Of a stretch of DNA of 64,000 bases, positions 33,856-46,558 are shown piece after piece. The stretch is taken from NCBI GenBank assembly GCA_009809945.1, contig WTPW01000436.1, positions 221,291 through 285,290 of the forward strand, read 5' to 3'. The stretch comes from Gigaspora margarita (lineage: Eukaryota > Glomeromycota > Glomeromycetes > Diversisporales > Gigasporaceae). A model generated the notes under the pieces. That model ran no database searches. It worked only from the letters and a program-made list of their open reading frames with translations, and was not told the DNA's origin. Within the stretch, counting starts at the first letter, position 1; the number at the start of each line of letters is the position of its first letter. The position numbers and the translations under genes are program-made.

Positions 33856-34227
33856 TAATAGTATCTAACTAATCATTATTTTTGTAAAAACAATTTTTAA
33901 TTATCAATAATATTAATAAAAAAATATATAAATTTAGTTTAATCATCTTATACTACTATATAATTGATAATCACATATTAAGTTTAGTAACAATTTTCTC
34001 AAAATCATGTGATTTTACCAAAGCCACCTTTTGCTGTAGGTCCCTTTATATAATTTTTTTGCAGTTCTTTGATAGCTATTAGGTTGATAATAAATTTTAC
34101 ATAAAGCAATAGATATATCTAGTTCATGAGCTTTTTCAGAATCTATTTGTATTATAGAGATAATTATTATTTTTCACAAGCTCAAAAACAATATATAGTG
34201 ATTACATAGTTTTTAAGAATAAATGAT

Positions 34228-34990
34228 AAACTTATTGGTTTTCTTCAAAGAAATATTGCAAGAAGAAGAGGATAGTAAAAGAATCAAACAATTTAAAGGT
34301 GATGTATTAGTAATACAAGATCAAGTCTGCAAATTACAATAGGATCTTGTTACAAATAAGGATTATATCAATTATCTTGAAAAAGAAATCTTAATTCAGG
34401 ATGAGGAGCTAGATCCATTGAGATCAGAAATTTCTAATCTTATAAAACAGTTAAAAAATGTATTTAAAGAATCTAAAAAGCAAGAAAATTATATAGATTA
34501 TTTAGAAAAGCAGGTAGCATTTTTTCAAAATGAAATTGACAAACTTAACAAAAAAATACTTGATTTGTATAAAAATTCCTATGATACTATAATTTTGAAA
34601 AATCATAGCTTCAATACAAATATGGCCCAACAACAAATATCACATATTGAAAATCAAGCTACAATCCAGAAACATAGTTTTACATGAGAGGTTGATAGCA
34701 TTAGAAGATATTTTGAAAGCTCAATTACAATAGCATCTTTATTAGATGGTATTAAAGAAAATTTTAAAATAATTATTGAAGCCAGAGATAAGTTTGAAGA
34801 GTTGGTACTAAATATATATTCATGAGCAAATAAATGAGCAATTTATGCAGAAAATCAAGTAGCAGATTTGCAAACCTAGTTAGCTACACTTCAAAATGAT
34901 TATAATTCTCTCTAACAGGACTTAACTCATGAACAAAGACGATATAATTTTGAGATAAACTTGAATTTAATGACTATGCTTATAATAATG
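34228..34990 (+). pseudogene. Coiled-coil protein remnant in the Maverick
   Basis: The same frame from ATG 34228 reads through stops near 34339 and 34685 as charged heptad-like sequence: 'DLVTNKDYINYLEKEILIQD', 'RSEISNLIKQLKNVFKESKK', 'YLEKQVAFFQNEIDKLNKKI', then 'SIRRYFESSITIASLLDGIK'. A long Glu/Lys/Leu-rich coiled coil is predicted. No catalytic motif. It is divergent from the integrase. The role in the element is unknown. Confidence 0.55.
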
Positions 34991-35011
34991 AGGCAAAAGA
35001 ATACTGTTACT

Positions 35012-35318
35012 GCCAGTGTATAAAATCTGATCCCAAAAGTATGTGAATTTTGTGCATATTGTACACATAATTTATGTGAACAAATTTAAAAACTTGTGCA
35101 CTATATGTCTTTGATAAATTAAATTTATGTAGATAAATTTAAATATATATACAATAAAATATGTTACTTCTGTATTTACTAACAATTTTGGTGCACTATT
35201 TAGCCCAAAATCATGTGAATTACGTGCATATTCCCAGCCAAAAACATGTGAATCTTTTTAAAAACATGTGCACATATGCACATTGTGCACATAGATTTTA
35301 TATACTGGCCACTGGCAG
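35012..35318. mobile_element. Possible MITE with 'ctgccagtg' ends
   Basis: 'ctgccagtgtataaaatc' is mirrored by 'gattttatatactgg' plus 'ccactggcag'. The interior repeats 'catgtgaat..tgtgcatatt' and 'tgcacattgtgcaca'. No clean duplication. It lies between the coiled-coil remnant and the fold-back element. Confidence 0.45.
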
Positions 35319-35358
35319 TTCTCATATCGTGATAAAAATAGACAAGTTAGTAAATTAA

Positions 35359-37180
35359 TTCAATAAAAATTTGCTATCTGTCAACTAGAGAATGACAAAA
35401 TGTGGAGCACTTCCATTTAAAATTTTTTTCTTATTAAGTTAACAATACATATTCACTAATTGAAAGTTGTAGAGCTCATCAAAATGCATCTAATGGTAGT
35501 TAGTCATCCAAATTGGCCTAGTGGATGGCGAGATATTATTGAAAAATGATTGGCTAACTATAAAAAATCCTATGATGCAGATTACATATGAAAATCACTA
35601 TAGGTGAAATGTAGCGTGCTTCCATTTAAAAACATTTTTCTTACTAAATTAATGATACATGTCCACTAATTGAAGTTGTAGAGCTCATCGAGATGCATCT
35701 AATGGTGGTTAGATCATCCAAATCGGCCCAGTGGATGGTGAGATATTATCAAAAAATAATTGGCCGACTATATAAAATCTCTATATAAACATTGTTTACA
35801 TAGAGATTTTATATAGTCAGCCAATCATTTTTCAATGATATCTCACCATCCACTAGGCCGATTTGGATAATCTAACCACCGTTAGATACGTCTTGATGAG
35901 CTCTACAACTTTTAATTAGTGGAGATATATCGTTAACTTAGTAAAAAAAATTTAGAAAGAAGCACACCATATTTTGCCTATAGTAATTTTCATATGTAAG
36001 GCCAGATCAAGTTGATTATGTGTTGTTGACCTATGAAAATACAAAAAAACCCGGGCATAACTCTCGATCCAATAATCAGAATTCGATGAAACAACTACCA
36101 TTCGACTCAGCTCGATGAGACGGTTCGAATGAGCTATAGATCATCCCTGTACGACCACTGGTTGCCAAGATAGGAACCAATGAACAATCAAGTATAGGAT
36201 CTACAATTTGATTGGCTAGGAGATCTACTGCGCGCCAAAGTGCATATATGGCATTTATAAAACATGTCATATTTATAGCATATATACTCTATATTTTATT
36301 TATACCACATATGTCATTTATTTCATATATTATATTTATATTATTTATACTATATATTTTATTAGTAATAGATATAGCATTTATTGCACATGTAATAGAT
36401 ATAGCCCGTTACATTTGTGAAAAACAAAAATGTATAAAAGCAGCCGATGTGGACCCCAAGTTCAACATCGAGTCTTCATACTCTTTCANTAANNAANACN
36501 TTTNTTTANTANNNAAATTAAACANTTACTAGTATCNTCATATACTTTTAATTGTNGCCTCTTTCNTAATTGCAAATTNCNANAAATCTTCTTTGTTAAG
36601 TTTTATTAAAAAACGCCTTTCGACTTAGTTAAATCACAGTAACAAGTGAGGTTACACAAAGTGATCATGTCTAAGATCGCTCTAGTTACCTACTATCTGA
36701 AAAGAAGTAGATATAGGATAACAGTGTTTTATATTACTCCTCTCTCCCCTCTAGGAGGGGGGAGAAGGGTGGTTCACATAGTAAAATTTTAAAAAATTTT
36801 TTTTTCAAAAAAAATTTTTTTTTCCGATTTATTCTATAACTATATAAAAATTTTGGAAAATTTTCTGTAGTTCTATATATATCTATCTAAATTTTTTTAC
36901 TATGAGAGGGGAGAGCTCTGAGGAGAGGGTAATGTAATATACATAATCAACTTGGTCTGTTTTAATTTGCATCACAGGATTTTATATAGTCAGCCAATTG
37001 TTTTTCGATGATATCTCAGCATCTACTAGGCCGATTTGGATGATCTAATTACCATTAGATGCGTCTCAACGAGCTCTACAACTTTTAATTAGTGGACATG
37101 TATCATTAACTTAATAAAAAAAGTTTTAGATAGAAGCATGCCACATTTTGTCATTTTCTAGTTGATAGGTGAATTATCAA
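35359..37180. mobile_element. Fold-back element with a nested 963-bp insertion
   Basis: Arms match 2778-3634 ('ttgtagagctcatc', 'cagtggatggcgagatatta', centre 'aaacattgtttacat' near 35793). TTAA lies at 35355-35358 and 37181-37184. One arm is split by 36000-36962. It sits inside the Maverick, between the coiled-coil gene and the end of the polymerase gene. Confidence 0.8.
36000..36962. mobile_element. 963-bp TAA-flanked element nested in the fold-back element
   Basis: Ends 'ggccagatcaagttgattat' and the inverse of 'cataatcaacttggtctgttt' pair. TAA lies on both sides (35997-35999 and 36963-36965). Removing it and one TAA restores the fold-back arm ('ttttcatatg|taa|tttgcatcac'). It contains a further inverted pair ('actcctctctcccctc' near 36737 and 'gaggggagagctctgagga' near 36904). 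N bases cluster at 36490-36580. The frame at 36212-36532 is 'tatattatttat' low complexity, not a gene. Confidence 0.7.
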
Positions 37181-37453
37181 TTAAATAAACGAAACCAATA
37201 GCAAGAATATAAAACATATGGAACAATTACTACATATCTCCTAAATTTTACAAAAAACTGGTACATCAAATGGAAAAATAAGTGCCGACTCTATAAAATA
37301 ACCTATTACTTGCTGATATTCAACTAGACAACAAGTGGGGTAAGTAAAAAAATCGTGCTCAAAATTCTGAACAATAATTATTTCTGATTCAACCAAAAAT
37401 AATATATGGTCTTTTGATCAGATACCTATATTCTTGGCATGGAATACTTCATT

Positions 37454-37633
37454 AGGACCCCGAAATATACATAGATAGGTCAGGTTAATTGTAGGGTTAC
37501 TAAAAAAGAAAAGATCTGCAGAAAAAACTTCAAAATAAGCAAATAAATTACTATAAATAGAAAAAATCTGCATAAAAAACCTCAAAAATAAGCAAACTCA
37601 TACCTAACCTATCTATATATATTTCGGGGTCCT
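37454..37633. mobile_element. hAT-like MITE family A, copy 2 (180 bp)
   Basis: Ends 'aggaccccgaaatatacata' and inverse, with the perfect 8-bp duplication 'acttcatt' at 37446-37453 and 37634-37641. It lies just 3' of the polymerase stop codon. Confidence 0.9.
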
Positions 37634-37654
37634 ACTTCATTACCAAAGAGACAG

Positions 37655-40600
37655 ACTCAATATATTAGAGTCATAGGATCTGACTCAATTTGCATAGCTT
37701 TTTGCTTTGATAATAATAATCTATCTACCGGATCATCTAACAAGGACTCTTCTAAAGCTAGCATATATGAATTTGTGACTATTTCATTTATACCCATTTT
37801 GCTAACTCCCTTATGCTTAGACTTTGTAAATTTATCTGCCAAAACATAGTCTTGGTCTAATTCATTTAACTCATTTAAATAAGCGTCTCGGTCATTTTGG
37901 GTGGTGATAAAACTTGGCTCGAATATGTATAGATTCTGTAATTATACTATCTGGAGTCTCATCCTTGTAAAGACCTATAGTTTTTGAGTCATTAAGATTG
38001 AAAAGATCAGGTTGCTCAGCTATATCCTTATAGATATCCTCAGTTTTAACTATAAATATGAATGAGTCTGTATCTATATATCCAAGCTGGGCTTTATCAC
38101 TATATCTTTCTTTTATATACCCATACCAGAAGTGATATATTAAAAGTTTGCTAAGGCCAAGAACTGATGCTCTGACAATAATAAGCTTGTTAAAAGTCAT
38201 GCTAGCCTTTCCCATATATGCTCCTATTAAAGTATTTCCAAGTCATCAACCATACTTAAATAAGGGTTTGCGAATTTCTTTCATAAACTTCTTTTTATCT
38301 TGCTCATTATTTATAGCTATAAGCTTGACATCTTGATACTTACAAACATTTTCCATAGTTTTACCATATACTGAGTTATTCATATACTTGAAAAAGCCTT
38401 TTTCAAAAGCATTCTTAGCCCCTTGTCACTTTTCAGTATTAAAAGCAACATAGGGTGCAAGCTAGTTAGTTTGATTGAAAGATAGAATTTCTATTACCTC
38501 ATCTACTATTATACCTAATTTTACATAGTATTGAAGCTCTAGATAATGAATAGCATATTCTTTTTGTGGACCAAGATAAGGTACTAATTTTTCTGTAGCT
38601 AAAAATCATCCACTATCTAAGTTATCTACAAGCTCTGTAGTATAAGAACACAATATATCTTTACTTATAGCTATATTCTCTATAGCTAGGGGTAAATCAC
38701 TCAAATAGTCATGAGTTTTTAGAGAAAAACATGTATTAATCTTTAGAAAATATCCTTTTTTAGCATTTGCTTTAGTATTAGGAATCTTTTCAAGATATTT
38801 TTTTTGCTCATTTGGATTATCCTCAAGATATTTATGACTTATCTCCCATTTATAATTTCCAATAGGCAAATACTGACTCATAGCTTAGCTATAAAGATGA
38901 TTTGCATCAACATAGTTTATTTACATTATAGGTTTCGATAGATCAAATATCTTGCCTATTTTTGGATTATTGGCCTTGAAATAGTGCTTACAGGCTATAG
39001 CTATACCTCCATGCTTAGCCTACCTATAAAATCATGCATAGCCATATTTGTAAAGAGCTCGATTTTAACTCCCATCATTTTAAGCATGACATTCCAAGCT
39101 AGTGCAGGTGCTAAAACATAATGACTAGGATCAAGCTCATAATACTGCATACATGTTATTCGGAATTGGGTCCAAATATCTGCATGACTGAGTACATCAA
39201 TTTTAAGATAGAGGTCATGATACTCATCTAGATTCTTACAACCAAAAGTTTTCTATACATTTTGGTATGTTGATAGTCATCTTGTATAATCTTGTCTTTA
39301 AGAGTACTATAAAACTCATGAATAGAAGAAAGTTTTTTTTTTTTAAATCTATTGTGTAAATAAATATACTCATGAGGATAAACTCCTTTATGATTTGCTA
39401 GTAAAATTTAATCTGAAGAATAGTCTTTAAAGTGCTGGCTTGTAATAGGATAGTTGGTACCCAAATTTTTCGTAAGATTTGCCAAGCTATTATTCATGAA
39501 CAGCATACTATCTATATATTTTAGCTGATCTACTTTCATAGTCTTGTATCTCTCAAATGTCTCAGCTACAACCTTGATCTGATATGCATTAACTGATCAA
39601 CCAACAGATTCACAAACCAAGTGAGAATCATATCCTTGGAAGTTATGAAAAATAACTGGAATTGGCATCTTTTATAGTTCAATTTGAAGTTTGAGATTGC
39701 AAGCATTGTGAGCATGTCCTTAAAACTTACCTATAATATGATAGTGATCCCAAATCTTATCATTTATAGCAAGTTTTTCTTTACATATCCAACAGGTATT
39801 TGCTTTAGCAAATCTTTTTTAATCTTCATCTGTTTCAATTCGATCATGCTTTATAGCTAAGACCCTATTAATTTCAACCAACTCCTTATCAATTCTTTAG
39901 ACAAATTTTTGTGTAGCATTTTCACTTTGATATATATAAGGCCTATATATCTCCAGTATTGATCCAGTGAACTAGATAACAAAAACTATTAGCCTTTTGT
40001 TTGGCAAGTTTATGCATTTGCCCTCTATATTTCTCATTGTATTTTTTATTATCAGCCTCAAAGTCAGCTATAATAACATATAAAGCATAGATCATTCGTC
40101 CATAGTTCTTAAACTTCTCAAAGTCATTGACATTCTTGGTAGGTAATTTGACTTCTTGAGTTGCTTCTTCTAAGCCAAAACAGTGCTTTTGATGATAGGT
40201 TAAAGATTTTTCAGAATGAAAGCTTTGAAAGCATCAGTTGCATAAATGCTTTTTGCTATAATACTTTGTATCTTTGTATACTAACCCTTTAGGGTTTGTG
40301 ATCCAAAGAAAGTAATTCTTTTGTCCATACTTATTATCTTTAGATTTAATAATATCTGTAAGAGCTATTAGATATATAACATGTTGTCTGTTATAGTTTT
40401 TGCTAGCTATTACAGGTTTAGGAGTAGCTGTTTTTTCTTTCTATTCCCAAATATTAATAGAGATATCTAGGCTCATCTCCTCAAATTTATTAAAAATATA
40501 TGAGCAAATTGGAGTAGGCATAGGGACAAGACCCCGAAATATACATAGATAGGTCAGGTTAATTATAGGGTTACTAAAAAAGGAATGATCTGCAGAAAAA

Positions 40601-41640
40601 ACTTTAAAAATAAGCAAAAATATTATTATATAAATGAAAAAGATCTGCATAAAAACCTCAAAAATAAGCAAACTCATACCTGACCTATCTATGTATATTT
40701 CGGGATCCTATAGGGACCCTATCTAAATTGATTATATCCAGATATGGTTGATGAACAGAAAGACATTGTAAATTTTTAGTTTTACCTCTATTGCTTGCAA
40801 AGTATGCACTTAAAGCATATTTTAAACACTTATCATCTTCTATTTGAGAGTTATCTGGATTGATAGTATATTTAGTATTAGCAAATCTTTTGGGTGTAGG
40901 CTTGTATGATCTACTAGTAGCTTGTCAAAGAGTATAAGCCTCAATAAATAAATTTTCTATTTTAACTAATCGCCAATTTGATCCTCTTTTTAACATTTTC
41001 TCAATATCTTTATCTATTTCTGAAGCTGACTGAGATATATGATCATTTATATTATTTTCTGATAAAAGAGAATACATTTTACTTTTGTGATACAATACAT
41101 TATATTATTTTCCTTATCCTCTTTTTTTAGCGATTTGGTTACTTTTTCATAATAGCAAAGGGCAATTAATGCTGACTTTATATGCTCCTTTTCATTAAGC
41201 TCGATTTTAAAAATCTTTCAATTTCATCTCTAGCATTTGCTAATAATTGTGGCATATATAGTGTTTCATTATATTCTTTATAGTCAGGTATTGGTTTAAT
41301 AAATGCATATCTTGAATTTTTTATAGATGGAACTATGGCTTCCCAATTACTTAATAAATTAAAATTATCATGGGTTTTTCTGAATTGCTAACTCTAATTT
41401 GAATAAAGTGAATACTAGTATCTAATAAAGCATTATTTTCTATTAAACTTAAAGCTTTAAGATACTCAATTTCTTCTCAAGATAAATATTTATTTGTTTT
41501 GAGCTGAGAAGCAGAATATTCTATATCTAATTTTTTTATATTAGATAAATTAGGAGAGTCAGTTACTTGATCCAAACGATTTGTAGAATTGGATTAGGTA
41601 TCTGTATAGGCGTATTAATTAGAATTGTAGTAGGAATAGG
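37655..41640 (-). pseudogene. Protein-primed family B DNA polymerase of the Maverick
   Basis: The motifs follow in order along the minus strand. N-terminal Maverick-type block ('SYKPTPKRFANTKYTINPDN', 'DDKCLKYALSAYFAS') at 41.0-40.7 kb; Cys/His block ('CNQCFQSFHSEKSLTYHQKH'-like) near 40.2 kb; Exo I 'IIADFEADNKK'; Exo II 'VIFHNFQGYDSHLVCES' near 39.65 kb; Exo III 'YLKIDVLSHADIW' near 39.2 kb; Pol A 'YVDANHLYS' near 38.9 kb; Pol B '[16 protein letters not shown]' near 38.38 kb; Pol C 'YIDTDSFIF' near 38.08 kb. The C terminus is at about 37657. It is interrupted by many stops, at least one frameshift (near 39.25 kb) and a MITE at 40528-40709. It would replicate the element by protein priming; here it cannot make a full protein. 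Confidence 0.85.
40528..40709. mobile_element. hAT-like MITE family A, copy 3, inside the polymerase gene
   Basis: 182 bp, the same ends as copies at 29007 and 37454 (first bases 'aagaccccgaaatataca'). Perfect 8-bp duplication 'atagggac' (40520-40527, 40710-40717). Deleting the MITE plus one duplication rejoins the polymerase frame as 'NLDRVPMPTPICSY'. The open frame 40441-40677 is polymerase sequence running into the MITE. Confidence 0.92.
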
Positions 41641-41960
41641 TGTAATATTTTTAATAGAACATTTATACTTTTGATTTAAGTATGCATCTCAATTGTGAGA
41701 CTTTTTAAAATTATCTTTTTCACAACTTGAACATGGAGGTATTATTTTGTATATAGGTGCTAGTAATTCATTGTTTGTATTAATATACCAGATCTTTTGT
41801 TTAAATTAAAATTATTCATATTTATATACTATGCTTGGTGATTATACTTGCATTTATTTACTCAGAACTGGAGTTATTTGTGGACATACTTGCCATCAAG
41901 CTAAAAGGTACTATAAATATTAAAAGGCTAGAAAGCATTTTCCTTGTAAGGTTTGTAATA

Positions 41961-42242
41961 GGACTCCGAACATTCTCATATAGGTCATAACTGGAATTTG
42001 GCCAATTTTGACCTAATTTGCTGAAAACAACAAAATCTATTTACTTTAATAACTTCTAATCCAGTGATAAGAATTGAATAAACTTTTTTGTTAGATGCAC
42101 CTTTATTTTAAAAAATCTTCATTCAAATTGGACCACTGGATACCAAACTATTTGCCAAAACCTGTTTTTTTGCTTCTCAAATTTTAGGAGTTTTTGCTAA
42201 AAAATTTCAAGTTTGACCTCTATACTAGATGTCCAGAGTCCT
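41961..42242. mobile_element. 282-bp MITE in the right Maverick inverted repeat
   Basis: 'ggactccgaac' at the left and the inverse of 'gtccagagtcc' at the right. The direct repeat 'tttgtaata' flanks it (41952-41960, 42243-42251). The corresponding left-repeat position near 32033-32048 is empty ('ggtatattacaaccttac'), proving insertion. An 8-9-bp duplication and GGACT(C) start suggest a hAT-type relative of the AGGACCCC families. Confidence 0.8.
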
Positions 42243-43214
42243 TTTGTAATATACCAACTAGCTCAGAACCTGGCCTTTGCAAAAAATATGCTAATAGTTA
42301 TTATGTTACCCAGTATATTAATAGGCTTCAGAAAAAGGCTCAAGACTCTTTGAAAAATTTTCACTAATGATAGTTAAGATATCGAAAATTTACACCAAAG
42401 GGTGGTGTGCTATTAAAATTTTTCACCAAGATATATAAATTTTTGTACCAGAAAAGTAGTGAAAAATCAACTTTAGAATGAATTCTGTTATAACAAATAA
42501 TATTATTATCCTTTTTGATATAGATTTGAGTGAAAGAATGTGTTCTAGATATACAAAAATATTGATATACTAATTAAGTTTTTGATGCATAAATGATAGC
42601 AAACAAGATAGCATAAATAATTGTTATCTTTTTGATATAAATTTGAGCAGAAAATTGAGTTCTTGAAATTCAAAAAATAATATATTGTGACAATGCAAGC
42701 ATAAATTTATTATTATTTGAGTGATGATGCAAGCATAAATTTATATAAAATAATCCTTTTTGATATGAATTTGGGTAAATAAATGTATTCTAGATATACA
42801 AAAAAAATTGTCATTGATTTGACGATGCAAATGCAAATTTATATACAAGATTGATGAAGGTGAAAAAAGTATACCAGAACTCCTAAAAATGTTCTACTAC
42901 TTTTGTTATTTTAATACAATTCAGTTTAGTTTAAGTTATATAGTAAATCTATACAATTAGATGATTTTAATTTTAATTATAATTTGCTCACTTATGATTT
43001 CTAAAATTTTTTTGTATAAATATATTAAAAGTAAATTTCAGTATAGTGAAATGCAATAATTAGTATAGAATTTAATTTAATGATTAAACTGAAACATGAA
43101 GTAGTAGTTGTAGTTATTATTATAAAAAATAAGAAAGTTTACATAATAAAGTTTTTTGAATAAAAATCTATTTGAATATTTATACTTCAATAATATTTTA
43201 TATTACTTTTATAG

Positions 43215-43577
43215 TTATTTAGTAGTTATATATGTTTTATTGTTGAATATTTGACCAAGATTTAGCTGAGCAGTTTTTTGAGCACATTCTTCAATACATA
43301 AAAATTCTGTATGAAGTGCAGAAGATAATTGCATGTTCAATATAGATTCATTAAATGGTTTTAGAATTAGCAAGTCATCCAACCTTTGTGCTCTAAAAAG
43401 CATCGCATATATGCTATTATTTGCATGTTTTCCTGATAGATCAACAATTATTTTTTCAAGTATGCATCCTTGGGATTTAAAGTCTGTAAATACAAATGCA
43501 GGTGCTAAAAGAAGTTGAAAATGCTGAAATTTTCTGCAAATTTTAGACCCATTATGTTTCCAATTGTGTGTGTACAT
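43215..43577 (-). CDS. C-terminal helicase block of the Helitron
   Basis: About 120 residues open without stop: 'FTDFKSQGCILEKIIVDLSG', 'SIYAMLFRAQRLDDLLILKP' and 'FNESILNMQLSSALHTEF'. These are the last helicase motifs (the TxxKSQG and AxxR-type segments) of PIF1-like enzymes fused to Helitron Rep. It ends with a stop near 43215. As part of the disrupted gene it is unlikely to be expressed alone. Confidence 0.7.
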   Translation of the reverse strand: MYTHNWKHNGSKICRKFQHFQLLLAPAFVFTDFKSQGCILEKIIVDLSGKHANNSIYAMLFRAQRLDDLLILKPFNESILNMQLSSALHTEFLCIEECAQKTAQLNLGQIFNNKTYITTK

Positions 43578-45175
43578 GGATGCTTAATAGAGTAAATAGG
43601 TACATGATTAGGAGGAAGATTTTTATAGGCACCAGGTGCGTTACCAATTATTTTAACAATAACATATTTTTGTGGAGTTTCGAGTATTATAAACTTTTAC
43701 AAGAAGATGAAGTATTAATAGAACTTTTATTATATACAATTTGTCAAAGAATTTCTAGTGAGCCATTTGCTAAATTATCAAGTACAGATATTGGCTGTTA
43801 TAACAATATTCATATTATTTGATAACAGCAAAATTCTAGAGAGTACATTCTCTTTAGTGTCAGAAGTTGATAAGAATTTGAGCCAGATATTTTTAGTAAA
43901 TTTTTTTGATTATAGGAGTCTTGTGCACAAGAGTAAATAATATGTTGATTATTAATATTAGCATGTTCTGAACATGAAGATCATTTTTTGTTACTAAAAA
44001 TGTTGTATTTTCCTATTTTTGAGAGTTAACTCTATTATCTTCAAGAATTCTTGATTGTAAAACTAATATTTGAATTTTAATAAGATTTTATTATGCATAT
44101 TTTCAAGAATTTTAGCATAAAAAGGGTCATTTATTTGTTACATTGAAAATTTTAATTGAACAGCATGTTTGATATTTAACCAAAGACTTCTTCCTGTTGT
44201 ATTAATAACTGTTTGAGAGTCAATTAGTAAAGGGTTAATATTATGTTTTCTTTTTGTATTTTTTAATTTTATGGAATTAGATATAGAAGTAATATGATTT
44301 ATTTTATTTGGTATATAATGCTATATCTAAAATAGGTTGTAATTGCATAAAATCTCTAGCAAACAGAATATCTATTCCTGCAAATGGTATGTAATTATCT
44401 GTTGCTTTAATTTTTTTTGTAAACTCATAAAATTGAGCAAGGAGTTTTTTATCCAATCATAGAAATTCATCTATTATAGCATATTCTATTTTAGACCAAA
44501 ATTCTTGGAGTTGATGCAAAGATCACCTGATAATTTTGAATAATTATTTCCATATTTATTAAAACCGAAGCTGCATGCTAAAAGCATAGTACTTCTATAT
44601 ATATTTACTGCAGCAATTCTAGTAGGAGCTAAACAATAAGTAAGTCATGCTGTAAAGTGTGCTCAAAGTAGGAGCAAATTGTATAGATAACTCTAGATTT
44701 ACTAGATCCACCTGCATCAGTAAGATAAAGTAGCAGTTGTAATAGCTTATTTATGCATGTTGGTTTATTTCTTTGATGATGATCACAAAAAAAATATGCC
44801 TTTTTTTGCTCATCATTTAAATTAGATCCAAATTTTCTAATTAATTAGTATTTTTTTCTGTTAGACCAATATTTAGTAGCATGTTTTTATTTATATTATG
44901 CGAAAGACTTGTGTAAATATTTAGTGGTTCAATATTTTTATAAGTAGGTTTATTATTTTGTAATATTGTTTTTGAGAAGTAATTATAGTCTGCCAGATTT
45001 TTAGTCGATTATTATTATTAATATTACTTGAACATAATATTTCTGAATTAGGCAATCTGATAAATTAAATTTATTTGGTGATATACAAGGTTTTAAAGAA
45101 AATCTGCCCCTAATTCATAAAAGGTTCATTGTATTATCAATTATTTAATATTTTTAAAACCAGATCTAATAATTG

Positions 45176-45387
45176 TGACAGATTAAAATGAAATTGGATT
45201 AAAATTAAAATTTTCTATTTTTTAAGCAAAATTTTAAAATTTTTTAGAAGACATTTTTTGGGGGTTTTTAGGTTTAGGGTTTAGGTTAGGGTTATTAATA
45301 AACAAGTATATGTGGTTTTATAAGCTTTAAAGGTAAGCAAAAGAGGTCCCCAGTTTCATTTTAATCTGATTTTATTTTAATCTGCCA
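45176..45387. mobile_element. MITE with 'gattaaaat' ends, copy 2, in the Helitron
   Basis: 212 bp. 'tgacagattaaaatgaaatt' pairs with the inverse of 'tttattttaatctgcca'. Perfect 9-bp duplication 'taataattg' (45167-45175, 45388-45396). Removing it with one duplication rejoins 'SIFDPRAIIRSGFKNIK' in the Helitron frame. The first copy is at 24303-24525. A 9-bp duplication is typical of Mutator-like elements (inference). Confidence 0.85.
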
Positions 45388-46558
45388 TAATAATTGCTCT
45401 AGGATCAAATATAGATATATTTTTATCAAAAGCATTATTAGTTTGTAAATTATTATCAGAAAGAGCTAATTTATAATTAGGATCAAATGCAGAAGAAGAC
45501 TGTTTTATGCAGCAAGCTTTTGCAAAAATTGGATTGTTTATTGCACTTTGATGTAGTTCTTAATCAAGTAAAGACTCTTCAGAACATCTATATAGTAATA
45601 CTATATAGTAAATTATAGTTTTTAGACAAGATAATAAATTTGGGTTATTTAAAAATATTTGGCATGTTTTAGCCCAAGAGCTATAATTTTCTCAAAGGTC
45701 TTGTACTGTTTTTCCAAGGTTTAAAAGTATAAGAATACAGAGTCCATATTGTACAGCATTTTTAGTATCATATTTTTTAGGTATTTCTTTACTACATAAT
45801 ACTACAACTCTTTTAGTTCTGTGTTTTCTGTATAACTGAACATGTGCTTTATATTAAGGATGAATATTGTAAGATTTATAAAGATAGTTATAGTTACAAA
45901 CACTTTCACAAAAAAAAAAAAGATCAACATAAGATTTGTTTTCTCTTAAGTATTGGCTTAATAGCATTGAAATCTCATAGGAATTTAATAGAGTTTTACA
46001 AATTGTAGAAGTATAGTCATAGCAACAAATATTTTGTAGTATTTTGCTACAAAATTAGTAGCCAATACAAAGATTTATAGCAGTTAATTTGATATATACA
46101 ATGATATTAGAAATGATTCAGGTATTGGATCTTGATTAATTTGTTCTTTATTTAGATCAGAATTTTTATCTGATTCAATAGCTGATTTATGATCTTCAAG
46201 ACTTGGGTGAATATATGACCACTTATTTATTAGATAAGCTTCAAAGGGTTAAAAATGAATGAATGCAAACTTGATTAGGGAATAATAGTCATTATACCAA
46301 GCAAGTATACAGAAACTTGAGTGCTTGTAAGTTTCATTTGACCAGTTTATTTGTTAAGACATTTTGTTATTAGTTTATGTAACTTGTCTATAAAATTATA
46401 TAAAATATCATCAAGTGTTTGTGATAAAAATGTTTCTAGTGTAGAAGCACATAATAAGAAAGAACTATGTGTACTAATATCTAATTTTGTAATATAATTA
46501 GTAATATAAGAATATATGCTAGACAAGTTTTTGAGTCAATATAAATTTAATGTCATTA

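Larger units (their letters stand above)
29917..42895. mobile_element. Maverick/Polinton element, degenerate, with nested insertions
   Basis: Long terminal inverted repeats: left 29917-32246 (interrupted by a 1469-bp element), right 41751-42895 (interrupted by a 282-bp MITE). Without the inserts each is about 850 bp. The ends read 'aggacattttgaggagttct' and the inverse of a close relative. Between them lie protein-primed DNA polymerase B (minus), an RVE-type integrase (minus), a coiled-coil gene (plus) and a small gene (plus), the hallmark polymerase-integrase pair of Mavericks. Removing recognised inserts leaves about 8.8 kb. I find no capsid, packaging ATPase or protease in the remaining space. 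All coding regions carry stops or shifts. The outer target duplication could not be fixed. Confidence 0.85.

Noticed and set aside
36212-36532. 106-residue hydrophobic frame, apparent membrane protein
   Set aside because: Built from 'atttatattatatttata' repeats, ends in N bases, and lies inside a nested element.
45255-45300. Telomere-like 'ttagggtttaggttaggg' runs (also near 7225, 8165, 23575)
   Set aside because: Only one to three units each, and several lie inside MITEs or dispersed repeats, so neither a telomere nor a clear interstitial telomere.
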